Positions 21,396 through 32,420 are shown, counted from the first letter of the stretch. The stretch: DNA of 64,000 bases from Campanula takesimana (GCA_026119855.1 JAOWBW010000379.1:1060260-1124259); one strand, 5' to 3'. Notes: a model not told the origin generated them from the letters alone. Made by a program: numbers and translations.

Positions 21396-21666
21396 TTTAT
21401 AGAACGACCATACCCCTAGTTTAAAATGGCGTCTTTTCTATCGACGACGTTACTTCATCCATAAGTATCATCACCGGGGGCTCTGTAGACACCCCATTTT
21501 GGACATTCATTCATGATCACACTACTTCTGCGTCTCGCCTTTGATTTGGGTTGAAACTCGTTAAGTTGGACATGTTTTGTTAAGTTTCTGACTGACTCTG
21601 TTAGTCAGGGGCTAAAATGAACATTAAAACTATTGCAGATGGAAAAAAGTGAATTCTAGCACTTAG

Positions 21667-21900
21667 ATGTCTCGTACGAGACATTGATGTCTCGTACGAG
21701 ACATCCCCCTTGACAGTCGGGCTTTGGTCAGTTTTCTTGTTGATCTCAATCCCTTTTCTTGGCAAACACTCAAGCAATCCGGGATAAACCTAATGGACGA
21801 TCCTAGAGTCCAAAATTATCTTTTGGGAAATCAAGTCTTGGATTCCCATCCAAACTTACCTCCCTAGGTCAAGAACTCCTATAAATATAGAGGTTCTTGA
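21667..21900 (+). promoter_or_regulatory. Tat-2 LTR promoter: twin palindrome site 4 and TATA box
   Basis: Two perfect 18-bp palindromes, ATGTCTCGTACGAGACAT, at 21667-21684 and 21687-21704, cores 20 bp apart. A CTATAAATATAG box follows at 21889-21900. This is the best preserved of the four twin sites in Tat-2. Confidence 0.65.
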
Positions 21901-22304
21901 ACCGAAAAACCTCTAGAAGTCATTCACTAAAAACCATTCTAAATCTGATAAAAGAGGTCCTCATAATCAGCCTCTCTCCCTCACCCATGAAATTCCAACC
22001 TTCATAACACCATTCAAGTCAAGTTCATCGGATCATCAAGGACTTTAGTCAAGGCTATCCATAGGATTCTCGAAGAACGCTTAGGTAAAACTGTTTATTT
22101 TCTACCTTCTCATCCTCTTCTTTGTCTTTAAAGTAGTGTGATTCCATTAAAGGATCAACCTAGAGCCTCTCCAATCCATAGAGATGGTCTCGAAGCATAT
22201 GATCCGACATCCCAAATAAATAAGAAATTATTTATTTGTTTGCTTTTCTTTTAATACATGAATGCATAATATTAATAATGATGATGATAATTTCGTAAGC
22301 AAGA

Positions 22305-22352
22305 CCGATCCTAGATCGGGTGGATTGGGTGCTCCTTGACCTTCCCAATCCA
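22305..22352 (+). other. Two hairpins in the Tat-2 LTR leader region
   Basis: CCGATC-cta-GATCGG is followed by a 9-bp stem TGGATTGGG/CCCAATCCA with a 14-nt loop, then TAACTTAACCCCCGAAC. The Tat-1 LTR has the same two stems with different base pairs and the same flanks. Confidence 0.7.
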
Positions 22353-22470
22353 TAACTTAACCCCCGAACTCAAAAATCTCACGGTCCGTGTTCCATTCAA
22401 CAACATGGTGGCGACTCTCAAATCAAATCAAAAAAGGTAAAGCGAGGGAAAACTTGCTCCGCGCACAAAC

Positions 22471-23211
22471 AACGCATCACTTTCCTGGAGAGCAGTTCCC
22501 TCCTATGGTTTACCCGCCACCTCCTCCTACACAGTATACACCTCCGCCGCCACCTAGCAGTTCTTGGGCTCGAGCCACATAGGATGATTTTACGAGGGGA
22601 CCTAACTAGGGTTCGAGTTCTCGTATGCCCGGTATGCCCGGTCCATGGGACCATTTTTGTCCACCTCCGCAGTGATCGATTGGAGGTATCCCGATCCCCT
22701 TACTTTTATGCTTATTTGTGAATGCATTGGGGACAATGCCATTTTTTGTTTGGGGGTGGGGGATACGTTGTTGATTGATTCTTCCATCACTTGTTGTATA
22801 GTTAGATTCTATTAAAAAATAAAAAGGAAAAGAGAGACTAGGTGAAAACCTGAAAAGGCGCCTAGGCAAAAGGAGAAGAATTGAGAGAATCACTAAATGG
22901 CGTGAAGGCATAAGGGAGCTTTGGAGATTCGGATAGGATTTCATTGTGGTGTAGGAGGGTTGGTTAGAGGCGATAGGATAGAAAATCCTCATCTTTCTTT
23001 GTGGAGTAATAAGGGGCGTTGGAGCTTATTATGAGGTAAATCATTGTTAAGGACCTATCCTAGCATTGATTTCTTTTTTAGGGAGATTGTAGTGAAAGAT
23101 AAGCATGGGGGAAACCTAGGACATTTTAGTTCCCCCTAGCTTTGGTGTGTGGGCCCTAGTCGGATATGATTTTATTTGTTTATTATTGGTGTTGCTATCG
23201 ATTAGGGCTAT
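22471..23211 (+). mobile_element. Athila-like gypsy fragment (3' part)
   Basis: A short proline-rich coding tail (YPPPPPTQYTPPPPP) ends near 22580. It is followed by GGGGACAATGCC and TTTGGGGGTGGGGGA near 22729-22765, a combination typical of the region before the 3' LTR in Athila-type elements. A GAAAACC hairpin block like those of Tat elements is at 22838-22873. No full LTR or domain is recognisable, so the lineage is tentative. Copia-B interrupts it at 23212. Confidence 0.4.
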
Positions 23212-24581
23212 TGTTGGTCCCAAAGGGGCAACAAGGGTATAAAAATAGCTAGAGGGAGGGGATGAATAGCTGTTTTAAAATTCTTTTCGTACCCTTGAAA
23301 AACTCAATTGCAAATGCGCACTTTATCAAATAAGCGTTATGAGATGCGCCTATGTGAGTAAGTGAAATGCACATCGGAATTTAGTAAGTAAAGTAGGCGC
23401 AAAGATGATAAAGGGGGAGCACACACACTCTAAGTATTTTGGCTCAAAGTGAGTGAAAGATCAAACTAATGAAAATGTGAAACAAACACAACACAATTCA
23501 ATCCAATGAATCTACAATGAATAAACAAGCAAGTAATGAGATAAGATAATAACTTGAAAGTAAATGATAAGAAATGAATACGCGCTATTTGGAGAGGTTC
23601 GATCAGGAAATGATCTACGTCTTCTACCAAGATGGTTAGTCTTGGATTTCTAATGGAGATCTTATAATATGAGTGATTGTTACAAATTACAACGTTTGAG
23701 CTTTACACTAACTCAAGATCTATTATCTATGAAAGAACAAATCCTAGACAAAACCGGTGTATCTCTTAAAGAAAGATCTAAATGATCAAACTTAAAGAGG
23801 TGCGTGTGTGTTCTTAGTTTCAAGGCTCTTTAGATCTATGAGACTGAGAGCACAATAAAACTAAGTATTTTTGCTTGAGGATCTGGGCTAAGTATGAAGG
23901 TATGAAGGTGTTCTTGAGAAATCTAGGAATTCAATGAGCAATCTTCAAATCTTCAATAAATGCTTGAGAGAGAAATTTAGAATAGCTTGGCAACTTCAAA
24001 TGGTTGAAGTTATGGGGTATTTATAGTAGAGTCCCAAAAACTAGACGTTGGAAATCCATTGTGGATGAGATCAAAGGACAAATGTGCTGGAGCTTGTTGA
24101 GTGGAGCACGTGTCCTTTTATAGCCGTTAGACATATAATACAAATATAACCATTGTGGACAGGTGTCCTCAAATCTGAGTGCACAAGTGTTATTTATCCA
24201 CCGTTAGATCTTTGGCGTAGTTTGAATTTCTTCAAGTCTTCATATCTTCAATAATCACCAAGTGTTGAATTACATCAATGAGAGGTGCATGTACCATTTG
24301 GGCGCATAGCATAGTGCGCCTATAAGGCGCATAGGCGTAGTGCATTGTGGCCCATAGCGCATGGCGCGTGGCTTGAATCAACATTGTTATTTTTTTTGAA
24401 TCTTGATATCTTTGCCCTATTCCTAAGACTATTCTATTCAAATGGACTACCTAAAAAATGAAGTATAAATACTTCTTACATATGGGTCTAAAGTCTATGA
24501 AGTAAAACTTAGGTGATGGATCAATCAAATCTAATAAATCCTATACATTGAAAACTGAGATATAAGTGGGCATACCCAACA
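23212..24581 (-). repeat. Copia-B 3' LTR (1370 bp)
   Basis: Ends TGTTGGTCC and CCCAACA, next to the polypurine tract. It is alignable to the Copia-C LTRs near both ends and around the TATA box but clearly diverged. The five bases before it are GCTAT; the partner duplication is not in the window. Confidence 0.88.
24018..24370 (-). promoter_or_regulatory. Copia-B LTR promoter region
   Basis: TATAAATA on the minus strand (24018-24025). Some 270 bp upstream (24296-24370) is a cluster of repeated GCGCATAG, GTGCGCC and GGCGCATAGG blocks, CpG-rich compared with the surroundings. Confidence 0.45.
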
Positions 24582-25089
24582 ATCTCCCCCTATTTGATTG
24601 ATGCCATTAGCTACTATATCAGGTACAAACATTATACTTGATAATAACATGTCCAAATAAATGAAATTGGTAAATCATGTCTCAAGTTAATGCACACACT
24701 AGTCAAAGATATAGATTTCTAATCTATTCTAATAAGGGTAAATCATTACAAATGGAAAGATAGAAATAACAGTTAACACATTAAAAATGTATGAGTTTTA
24801 GTTTTGAAATGTGTTTAAACAAACTTTAAACTCAATGCATGAAAATATGAAACAATTCAAATATAATGCATATGATTTTAAACAATACATTCATTGTTCT
24901 ACAAACAAGAAGTTTGAGTGAACAAGGTTTGAGATAAACGTGATGCTTTGTTCTCATTAATACTTGAAATATAAGAGTTGACGATTACAAGTATTCAACA
25001 GAACAAAATCAAAAGAGGTGCTAAAACATTTAAGCACTAAAAATTTCTAACATCAAAAAGGTTTCTAATAACTTACAATCAAATGAAAT

Positions 25090-25425
25090 CTAAGGGTTAG
25101 GAGGCGCGTCGTCTTCCTTCAGTCCTTCTTCAATTTCGCTCACTGAGCGATGGATTTGCTTTGTAAGTTGAGAAGACCGGTTGACTGCTGAAAATGTATC
25201 AGAAACTCCATCTCTGATATATCGTAGGTGCCCATCATTGATAGATTGATACTCATCAATGGAGCGCTGAGTGATGGCCTGCTGTTGAGAAAAGTTTTCA
25301 GCTAACACTTGTAAGTTCGCTTCAACAGCAGATTGCGCGGAGAGAATATCAGCCGAAGTTCGCTCAGTGCGCCTGTCAGCACTGGAATGTGCAGCATTGA
25401 AATGAGTTACGATCAACTCCTTCAA
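25090..25425 (-). pseudogene. Copia-B extra 3' ORF, C-terminal part
   Basis: A 111-residue frame ending EGLKEDDAPPNP, rich in Gln, Glu and Ser with heptad-like spacing (SAVEANLQVLAENFSQQQ), likely a coiled coil. It lies between RNase H and the 3' LTR, where Sirevirus-type elements carry an additional, env-like ORF, and it corresponds to the C-terminal part of the Copia-C ORF at 35862. The upstream part is lost beyond the Tekay-A1 insertion. No domain is recognised. Confidence 0.6.
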
Positions 25426-26018
25426 AACATCTAAATTTTAAATCAAGGAGTGAAAGTTAACATGCGCCAGATTCTGCGCTGGTAGTAGGCGCAGGAGTCA
25501 TATGCTCCTTTGATGTTGTTGCTCCAAAAGTAGTAGTTGTCACGACCCGAAAACTAGGCTCTATTTTATTAGTAATAAATAATTATTATTTATTTATTTG
25601 CTTATTTATTTATTTAAATATTTATGTGTGCATTTTATGTTTCATAATAATTAGTGCCTAGCATTTTATTTGGGTCATTTGTGCTAGTGTAGAAGTGTTG
25701 AGTCTTATTTGTTAGTGGGGAGTTTATTTGAAAAAGGGTAGTATTAGGGGAGGGGCCTAAGTGTAAATGTTCAAATAATCTTTCTCCTACTCCCTCCCTA
25801 CTCCCTCTCTTCTCCCTCACACTCCATCTCTCTCCCAGCACACTTTTTCTCTCTCTCTCCTTGAATTGGTAAGTATTTCTTCTCTACCTTCTCTCTTCAA
25901 TCTAACCATCTTCCTCTTGTTATTTCTCATTTCTTAAAACATGAAACTTGTTTAGATCGTCGTTAGGATCGTAGAGGGCTAAAAATATTCGAGTTCCGGC
26001 AACTTTGAGAAAATTCAA

Positions 26019-27461
26019 GTAAGTTGCTTTTCCCCCATTTAAGCTAAAAATGTTCATCCTATGCTTAGATGATACTATGATTACCATTTATTGCTTCTTT
26101 GGTTGATTTTGAGATGATTTACATTTTTATTCATTTTGTGAAATTTGGTATTTGAATCTTGTGTTGGATTTCTAGATGTTGTATTAGCCCCATTGCAAGT
26201 CTATAAGTTGTTTTGGTTCATAGTTGTGTATATTGTAAGTCTTGGTTCCAAGTATTTGTGAAATGGTGAAGATTTGGGTTTGGTTTGATTTTGGGTTGAA
26301 AATGGAAGAAACCCAGGAATTTTGGCCGGATTTTGCCCCTCCGAGCAAGGGGGCGCGCGCACCCTTTGGGAGGGGGCGTGCGCACCCTTGTGCGCTTTGT
26401 GAGCAAAACCTTCTGATGTTGTAGGGTGCGCGCACCATATTCCGGGGGGCGTGCGCTCCCTCTAGTGTTTCAAAAACTCAAAACCTTCTGATGCCTTAGG
26501 GCGTGCGCACCCTTTTCGGGCGAGCGCGCGCACCCTCCTCTGGCCCTTTTGGCATGAACCTTCTGATCACCTAGGGCGCGCGCACCCTCCCTGCGTGGGC
26601 GTGCGCCCCCTCCGCTGTACAAGCCTTGAGCTTCATTCCCTTGTACTCTTCGTAGACAATCTTCGATAATTCATAACTCTCTCATCCGGACTCCGTTTTA
26701 GGCGTATAAGCTAGCGTTTTAAAGCTCTCCTCAAGCTCTTCGAGATGAGTGAATAGTTTTTGTTGTGTGATTGGGTTAACTGGATCCTTTGTGATCAAAT
26801 GTGATATGGGAATTGTGTTATCATTGTTGAGTTTATTGGAACACTTTAATTGCGTGTTGTTGGTTCATCTCACTTTCCTGGTGACTTCTTGGTATGGTTC
26901 CCTACTTTGGAATCATTAGTTGTTTATCATGCTAGTATTTTATTACTTAACCTTTACTTGAAAGTCCAGCTGGTATTTGTGTGTGTTTCGGGCGATGCGA
27001 AACATTTTGATGGCACAAGCCAAGTCCATTATGGTGTTGACCATTGTTTTACCCCATTATTTCCCTCCTCCAGATTGGCCTTGGATGTGAGATGAGCTAG
27101 CCCCTTTGTGAGCACTTAGCTATTGGTTTTCGGGCTTTGACTGTGTGTCACTGTCCCCTTGTAATTGGTTCCGGTACCGGGGATTTCTCTTCAGCTTTCA
27201 TGCTATTATGAAGATGATGATTTGTTGATTATTGAAGCTGCGCAGCGACCTTTATTTGGTTTATCGGTTTGGAAAACCTTGGCTAATATCCTTTGTTATG
27301 TGTTCATTTCCACTGCTATCTGATATATGATAATTGCTATGTGTTATGTGATTTATTATTGATTATTGCATCATAGCATGTCATGTAGTTGCATTAGTAA
27401 CTTATTGAGATTTATCTCACCCCCTTTCTTTTTATCTTTGTTTTTCCTTAACCCCCCCCAG
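26019..27461 (+). promoter_or_regulatory. Candidate leader intron in the Tekay-A1 LTR
   Basis: Donor CAA|GTAAGTTGC at 26019 and acceptor TTAACCCCCCCCAG ending at 27461. A second donor candidate, TTG|GTAAGT, is at 25869. Both sites are conserved in Tekay-B and, in similar form, in the LARD-like element. Splicing would remove the CpG array from the leader. Inferred from sequence only. Confidence 0.4.
26349..26614 (+). repeat. CpG-rich array of four twin sites, Tekay-A1 LTR
   Basis: Four pairs of GCGCGCGCACC/GCGTGCGCACC-type cores start at 26353/26376, 26426/26449, 26501/26524 and 26576/26599. Each pair is exactly 23 bp apart, and pairs are separated by AACCTTCTGAT spacers, giving a 73-75 bp period. 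The same array occurs in the 3' LTR (33247-33515) and in Tekay-A3 (51781-52050). Confidence 0.8.
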
Positions 27462-27802
27462 GACCAAGGAATTAGACTCGCTGATCACGAGGACGTCGCG
27501 AGGGTTGAGCTTTTGGGGCAAGTGTATATTGGTGGGTTTACATTATATAAATGTGTAACTCTTTTGGGAATAGTTGTACCACACTTTGACGTCACTAAGA
27601 TTCGTATATTTTATTATTTCGTAGTGTGAGCTTATGGGGTTTACACTAGTACATTGTTGTTATTAAATTGTTTTCCAAAAACCTTGTGTTATCATCTTTT
27701 GTTATGAAATAAAATTTTTATCTCCGATATTTTGGTATTTTGTTTAGTAAGTCGACGTCCAGCTCGCGATCTCGGGCCCGCGGGGTTCGGGGTCGCGACA
27801 GT

Positions 27803-27815
27803 TGGTATCAGAGCC
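27803..27815 (+). other. Tekay-A1 primer-binding site
   Basis: TGGTATCAGAGCC, complementary to initiator tRNA-Met, two bases after the LTR. Confidence 0.9.
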
Positions 27816-27920
27816 ATGGTTTAGCTCTAAGTATAAGTCTAGGTGGACTAGTATGACCTAGGAGGGTAGTTGTGTTCGGAGTGAGTAACGGTTGATGTTT
27901 TCTGCAGGTAATTGTTCTCA

Positions 27921-28921
27921 ATGGCTAGAAGAAGAACAGGTGAAGGTTCTAGTGGGGCTCAGAATCAGAATGATCTTCGGGAAGAGAACCGTGCCATGTT
28001 CTAAGGCATGTTTGAGGCGGCCATGAAGGCAATTCATGACCAAGGACCGAGAGTAGAACAAGCACCACCACCCCGATATGGTTTGGAGCACTTCTTGAAA
28101 CTGAAACCGGTAGAGTTCGATGGTGAGCCCGATGTGAAGAAGGCCGAACTATGGGTTGAGTCTATGGAGAAAATTTATGATGTGTTTGGATGCACGGACG
28201 AGGATAGGGTCCGGTTTACGGCTTATAAGCTTGTGGGTGCCGCCGAGCATTGGTGGAAAGGAGTTAAAGCTAGTTGGGATGACACTCACACAGTGTATGC
28301 ATGGGAATTGTTTGCGCGGAAGTTCAAAGAGCATTTTATTCCGGTAGTGGATCAGAACCGAAAAGAGATCGAGCTTCTCAACTTGGAGCAAGGTTTGTTG
28401 TCTATAGCTCAGTACTCGGCTAAGTTCACAGAATTAGCCCGGTATTGTGACTATCTTGTGAGGACCAAAGAACAGAAGGCTATGAGATTCATCCGGGGTT
28501 TGAAGACTTCTATCTGTACTCAGCTTATAGCCCAGAGGATTGTGACATTCCAAGATGCGGTAGACCGTGCATACTTGATCGAGCAAGATATTGGGGAACA
28601 TAGGAGGAAGACCGAGGTAGCCAACCCGAGTAAGCAAGGAGCGCAGAGCAAGTCACAACCAAGGATTGATAACCGAGGTAACTTTGGGGGACAATCTCAG
28701 TCCCGAGGGCAACCGATCCCAAGGAACCCGGGTACCACTTCCGGGAACCAAGGGAACCAAAATAGGAGACTTTTTCCTATTGCCAAAAGGAAGGCCATTC
28801 AGAGGACCGGTGTTGGAAGAAACATGGAAGGTGTACCAATTGTGGTCAAATGGGTCATTTTGGAAGGGATTTTACTAGAGGCAGAGGTCAACCAACTGGG
28901 GTAGGAGCAGGGGCTCCATAG
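27921..28921 (+). pseudogene. Tekay-A1 gag
   Basis: ATG at 27921 (MARRRTGEGSSGAQNQ). The in-frame TAA at 28002 stands where Tekay-A3 and Tekay-B have CAA (Gln), a direct C-to-T change. The retrotransposon Gag domain is clear ([47 protein letters not shown]). A frameshift near 28775 disrupts the zinc knuckles. In the correct frame the second knuckle has lost its last Cys (Phe instead; Tekay-A3 and B keep Cys). Gag assembles the particle and binds RNA through the knuckles. Confidence 0.9.
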
Positions 28922-28934
28922 GGTCAGAAAAGGG

Positions 28935-29522
28935 ATGCTAAGGGAAAGGCCAAAGTCCAAAGTCCAAGGAAAAGTGTTTGCAATGAATCAGCATCAGGCA
29001 GATGATCCCTCAGTGATTGGAGGTATTGTTTATATATTTAATGTGAGCGCGCGTACGTTAGTAGATCCAGGATCATCTCATTCTTACATTTCTGTGCAAT
29101 TTGCTTCTTTGTTAAATGCTGCATCTGAGTCTTTGCCCTATGTGTTAGAGGTGTCAACTCCTATGGGAGAATGTTTGGTGACCGATAGAGTATTTCGTGC
29201 TTGTGATGTGATTATATGTGGTCGTGGCTTGTGTGCGGACTTGGTAGTCCTTCCTATTCAACACTTTGATGTTATTTTGGGTATGGATTGGTTGAGCAAG
29301 TTTCATGCTTCTGTTGACTGTCTTAGAAAGGTCGTTAACTTTTCCATCCCTGATGTGCCTAAGTTTAGTTTTGAGGCTATGCCTTTTGGTAGAAATCTTC
29401 GTATCATTTCTTATGTGAAAGCGAGAAAATTATTGCACCGTGGTTGTGAGGGGTACTTGGCTAGTGTGCTTGATACTAGGAAAGAATCCCCTAGTTTGGA
29501 GAGTGTTCGGGTAGTTAGGTAA
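28935..29522 (+). pseudogene. Tekay-A1 protease region
   Basis: Retropepsin-like segment with the active-site triplet as DPG in [12 protein letters not shown], then [15 protein letters not shown]. Tekay-B and A3 share DPG, so it is a family feature rather than a mutation. The frame ends at TAA 29520, where Tekay-B has GAA. It would cleave the polyprotein. Confidence 0.88.
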
Positions 29523-30895
29523 TTTCCCGATGTTTTCTCTTCTGAATATGATATGCCTCCAGATCGTGAAATAGAATTTTGTATAGATCTTTTGCCGGGT
29601 ACAACTCCGATTTCAAAGGCACCGTATAGATTGGCTCCCGCAGAGTTGAAGGAACTAAAGGTTCAATTGCAAGAGTTGCTTGATCGAGGGTTTATCCGCC
29701 CTAGTGTTTCCCCGTGGGGAGCACCGGTTTTGTTTGTGCGGAAGAAAGATGGTTCTTTAAGATTGTGTATCGATTACCGGAAGTTGAATCAGGTTACGGT
29801 GAAGAATAAGTATCCTCTACCGCACATTGATGATTTATTTGATCAGCTTCAGGGGTCCGTTGTGTTTTCCAAGCTTGATTTGAGGAGCGGGTACCATCAG
29901 TTGAAGATTCGATCGGAGGATATTCCGAAGACTGCCTTTCGCACCCGTTATGGTCATTACGAGTTTTTGTTATGCCGTTTGGGTTGACGAACGCGCCTGC
30001 CGTATTTATGGATTTGATGAACCGGGTTTTCCATCCTTATCTTGATTCGTTCGTGGTGGTCTTTATTGATGATATACTCGTCTACTCTAAATCTCGAGAG
30101 GAGCGCGAGCAACACTTGAGGACAGTTTTATCCATTCTTGCGAGGGAGCAGTTGTTTGCGAAGTTTAGTAAATGCGAATTTTGGCTCGAGAAGGTTTCAT
30201 TTCTGGGTCATGTTATTTTTAAAGACGGGATTTCTGTGGATCCTTCAAAGATAGAAACTATAGTGGATTGGAAGAGACCCGAGTCAGTGACCGAGATCAG
30301 AAGTTTTCTGGGTTTAGCCGGTTATTACAGAAGGTTTATCGAAGGGTTTTCGAGGATTGCTACTCCGATGACTCAGTTGACCCAGAAGAATGTTCTGTTT
30401 GAGTGGACCGAGAAATGTGACAAGAGTTTTGGGGAATTGAAGAAGTGGTTGACTACCGCTCCGATCTTGACTTTGCCTAATGGGAGCGATGGTCTAGTGA
30501 TTTACAGTGATGCTTCGAAAGAGGGTTTGGGTTGTGTTTTGATGCAGAATGGGAAAGTGATTGCGTATGCTTCAAGGAAGTTGAGCCCGAGTGAACAGAA
30601 CTATCCTACTCACGACATGGAGTTAGCGGCTATTGTATTTGCGTTGCATAAGTGGAAGCATTACCTTTATGGAGCGAAGTTCGAGATTTTCACGGATCAT
30701 AAGAGTTTGAAATACCTCTTCTCTCAAAAGGAATTGAACAACCGGCAGCGTAGGTGGATGGAGCTTTTAAAGGACTACGATTGTACAATATCTTATCACC
30801 CGGGAAAAGAAAATGTTGTTGCCGATGCGATTAGTAGGAAGTCTTATGTGGCTTCGATGATGGTCCGTGAGTGGAAGATGCTTGAGGATGTGTGA
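29523..30895 (+). pseudogene. Tekay-A1 reverse transcriptase and RNase H
   Basis: From 29553 the RT reads [34 protein letters not shown] and [12 protein letters not shown] one-base deletion near 29970 (Tekay-B has the extra G) shifts the frame, which continues from 29972 with MPFGLTNAP and the catalytic FIDDILVYS. RNase H follows with [24 protein letters not shown] and [14 protein letters not shown]. The frame stops at TGA 30893; Tekay-B has CGG there. All catalytic motifs are present. Confidence 0.92.
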
Positions 30896-32401
30896 GATTG
30901 GTCTCCTCGTGAATCGAGACATGGGGCGATTTTTGCGAATATTAGGGTATCTCCGACCCTAATTCAGAGAATAAAGGAAGCGCAGAGAGAAGATCCCGAG
31001 TTGGTGAAAATAATGGGTAAATTGAAAGATAAGAACTTCGAGGATTTTTCTGTTAGCCCGTTTGGAGTTTTGACTTTCCGTGGCAGATTGTGTGTTCCTG
31101 ATGTTAATGGAATTAAACAGAGAGTTCTTGATGAGGGTCACAAATCGAGGTATACCATCCATCCCGGGAGTACGAAGATGTATCAGGATTTGAAACAACA
31201 ATTTTGGTGGATTAACATGAAGAGGGAGATCGCAGACTATGTATCGAAATGTTTGACCTGTCAACAAGTTAAAGCAGAGCATCAGAGACCCGCAGGTTTA
31301 CTTCAGCCTCTTGAGATACCCGAGTGGAAGTGGGAACACATTACGATGGATTTTGTAACCGGACTACCCTGGACTCGAAGAAAATTCAATGCAGTTTGGG
31401 TGATCGTGGACAGGTAGACTAAGTCTTCTCATTTCTTACCCATTGACATTTCCTATTCGATGGAGAAACTTGCGAATTTGTATATTCATGAGATTGTCAG
31501 ATTACATGGTGTTCCGGTTAGTATTGTGTCGGACAGAGACCCCAGGTTTACATCCCGATTTTGGCAGTCGTTACAGAAGGCTTTGGGTACCGACTTGAGG
31601 TTTAGCACAGCATTTCATCCTCAGACTGACGGTCAGTCTGAGAGGACCATTCATATTCTCGAGGATATGTTACGGGCTTTCACAGTTGACTTTCCGGATT
31701 CGTGGGATTCACACCTACCGCTTACAGAGTTTGCCTACAATAATAGCTATCAGTCGAGCATTGGTATGGCACCGTATGAGGCTTTGTATGGGAGGAAATG
31801 TAGATCGCCTATTTGTTGGGATGAGGTCGGTGAAGCGAAGATCGTGGGTATTGATTTGCTTCAGGATTCAGTTGAGAATGTTAGAGTTATCCGGGATCGA
31901 TTGAAAACAGCCCAGAGTCGACATAAGAGCTATGCAGATAACCGAAGGCGAGATCTTAGTTTTCAGATCGGTGATTTTGTGTTCTTGAAGGTATCTCCAA
32001 AGGTAGGTATCCGAAGGTTCGGAAAGAAGGGAAAATTGGCTCTGAGGTTTATAGGTCCGTTTGAGATTCTGGGAAAGGTGGGACTTCTTGCGTATCGACT
32101 TGCGTTACCATCTTCTTTGGACCGGTTACATAACATTTTTCACGTTTCTATGCTTCGGAAGTATGTGCATGATCCATCTCACGTGTTACCGAGGATACCG
32201 GAGGATATGGAGCCCGATATGACTTATGAGGAACGACCGGTTCGGATTCTCGATGCCAAAGTCCAAGAGTTGAGAAACAAAAGCATTGCGTTGGTTAGAG
32301 TTCTTTGGAGGAATCATAATATCGAGGAGTCGACGTGGGAGCTCCGAGATGAGATCGAGAGGAACTATCCGTGGCTTTTTAATTCGGGTAAGTCTTGTTA
32401 A
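30896..32401 (+). pseudogene. Tekay-A1 integrase with chromodomain-like tail
   Basis: Zinc-binding region [12 protein letters not shown]...CLTCQQVK, first catalytic Asp in TMDFVTGLPW, stop TAG at 31415 in place of a Leu codon, then from 31460 the second Asp in [11 protein letters not shown] and the Glu in [12 protein letters not shown]. The C-terminus has GPFEILGKVG and [20 protein letters not shown], resembling the shortened chromodomain of Tekay/Del elements, which guides insertion to heterochromatin. The reading ends at 32401, shortly before the polypurine tract. Confidence 0.9.
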
Positions 32402-32420
32402 AATTCGGGTCGAATTTTCT

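Larger units (their letters stand above)
15946..22470 (+). mobile_element. Ty3/gypsy Tat-type element Tat-2, truncated at both ends
   Basis: Starts in the middle of integrase right after the Tat-1 LTR, then integrase tail, hairpin repeats, an antisense mobile-domain ORF, a second antisense gene with introns, tandem repeats and a 3' LTR that loses similarity near 22470. The 5' LTR, gag, protease, RT and RNase H are absent. Homologous to Tat-1 but clearly diverged. Confidence 0.85.
21484..22470 (+). repeat. Tat-2 3' LTR, 3' end missing
   Basis: Starts TGTAGACACCCC after the tract CCGGGGGCTC. It carries twin palindromes, a TATA box, two hairpins and GTGGCGACTCT near 22411, all at positions matching the Tat-1 LTR. 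The expected GGTATCTACA terminus is missing: sequence changes to Athila-like DNA between about 22450 and 22480. Confidence 0.85.
23212..25537 (-). mobile_element. Copia element Copia-B, 3' part (Sirevirus-like)
   Basis: Minus strand: 3' LTR 23212-24581, polypurine tract AGGGGGAGAT at 24582-24591, then internal sequence with the end of an extra ORF. The body upstream of 25537 is cut off by insertion of Tekay-A1. It is a relative of Copia-C, with the same LTR ends (TGTTGGTCC...CATACCCAACA) and polypurine tract. Confidence 0.85.
25538..27800 (+). repeat. Tekay-A1 5' LTR (2263 bp)
   Basis: TGTCACGACCCG...GGGGTCGCGACA with PBS two bases inside. It contains a CT-rich tract (25785-25860), donor-like GTAAGT at 25869 and 26019, a CpG-rich array (26349-26614) and an acceptor-like C-run-CAG ending at 27461. 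No clear TATA box. I saw no reliable coding frame. Confidence 0.93.

Noticed and set aside
22388..22582. Proline-rich 64-codon frame as an independent gene
   Set aside because: It crosses the junction between the Tat-2 LTR and the Athila-like piece; only its end looks like part of an Athila-type coding tail.
25785..25860. CT-rich tract as a satellite or promoter GAGA element
   Set aside because: Short, irregular and shared by LTR copies; I cannot separate a regulatory role from simple composition.
28149..28391. Minus-strand frames inside Tekay gag and pol regions
   Set aside because: They are reverse-frame shadows of conserved coding sequence, repeated between copies only because gag and pol are.
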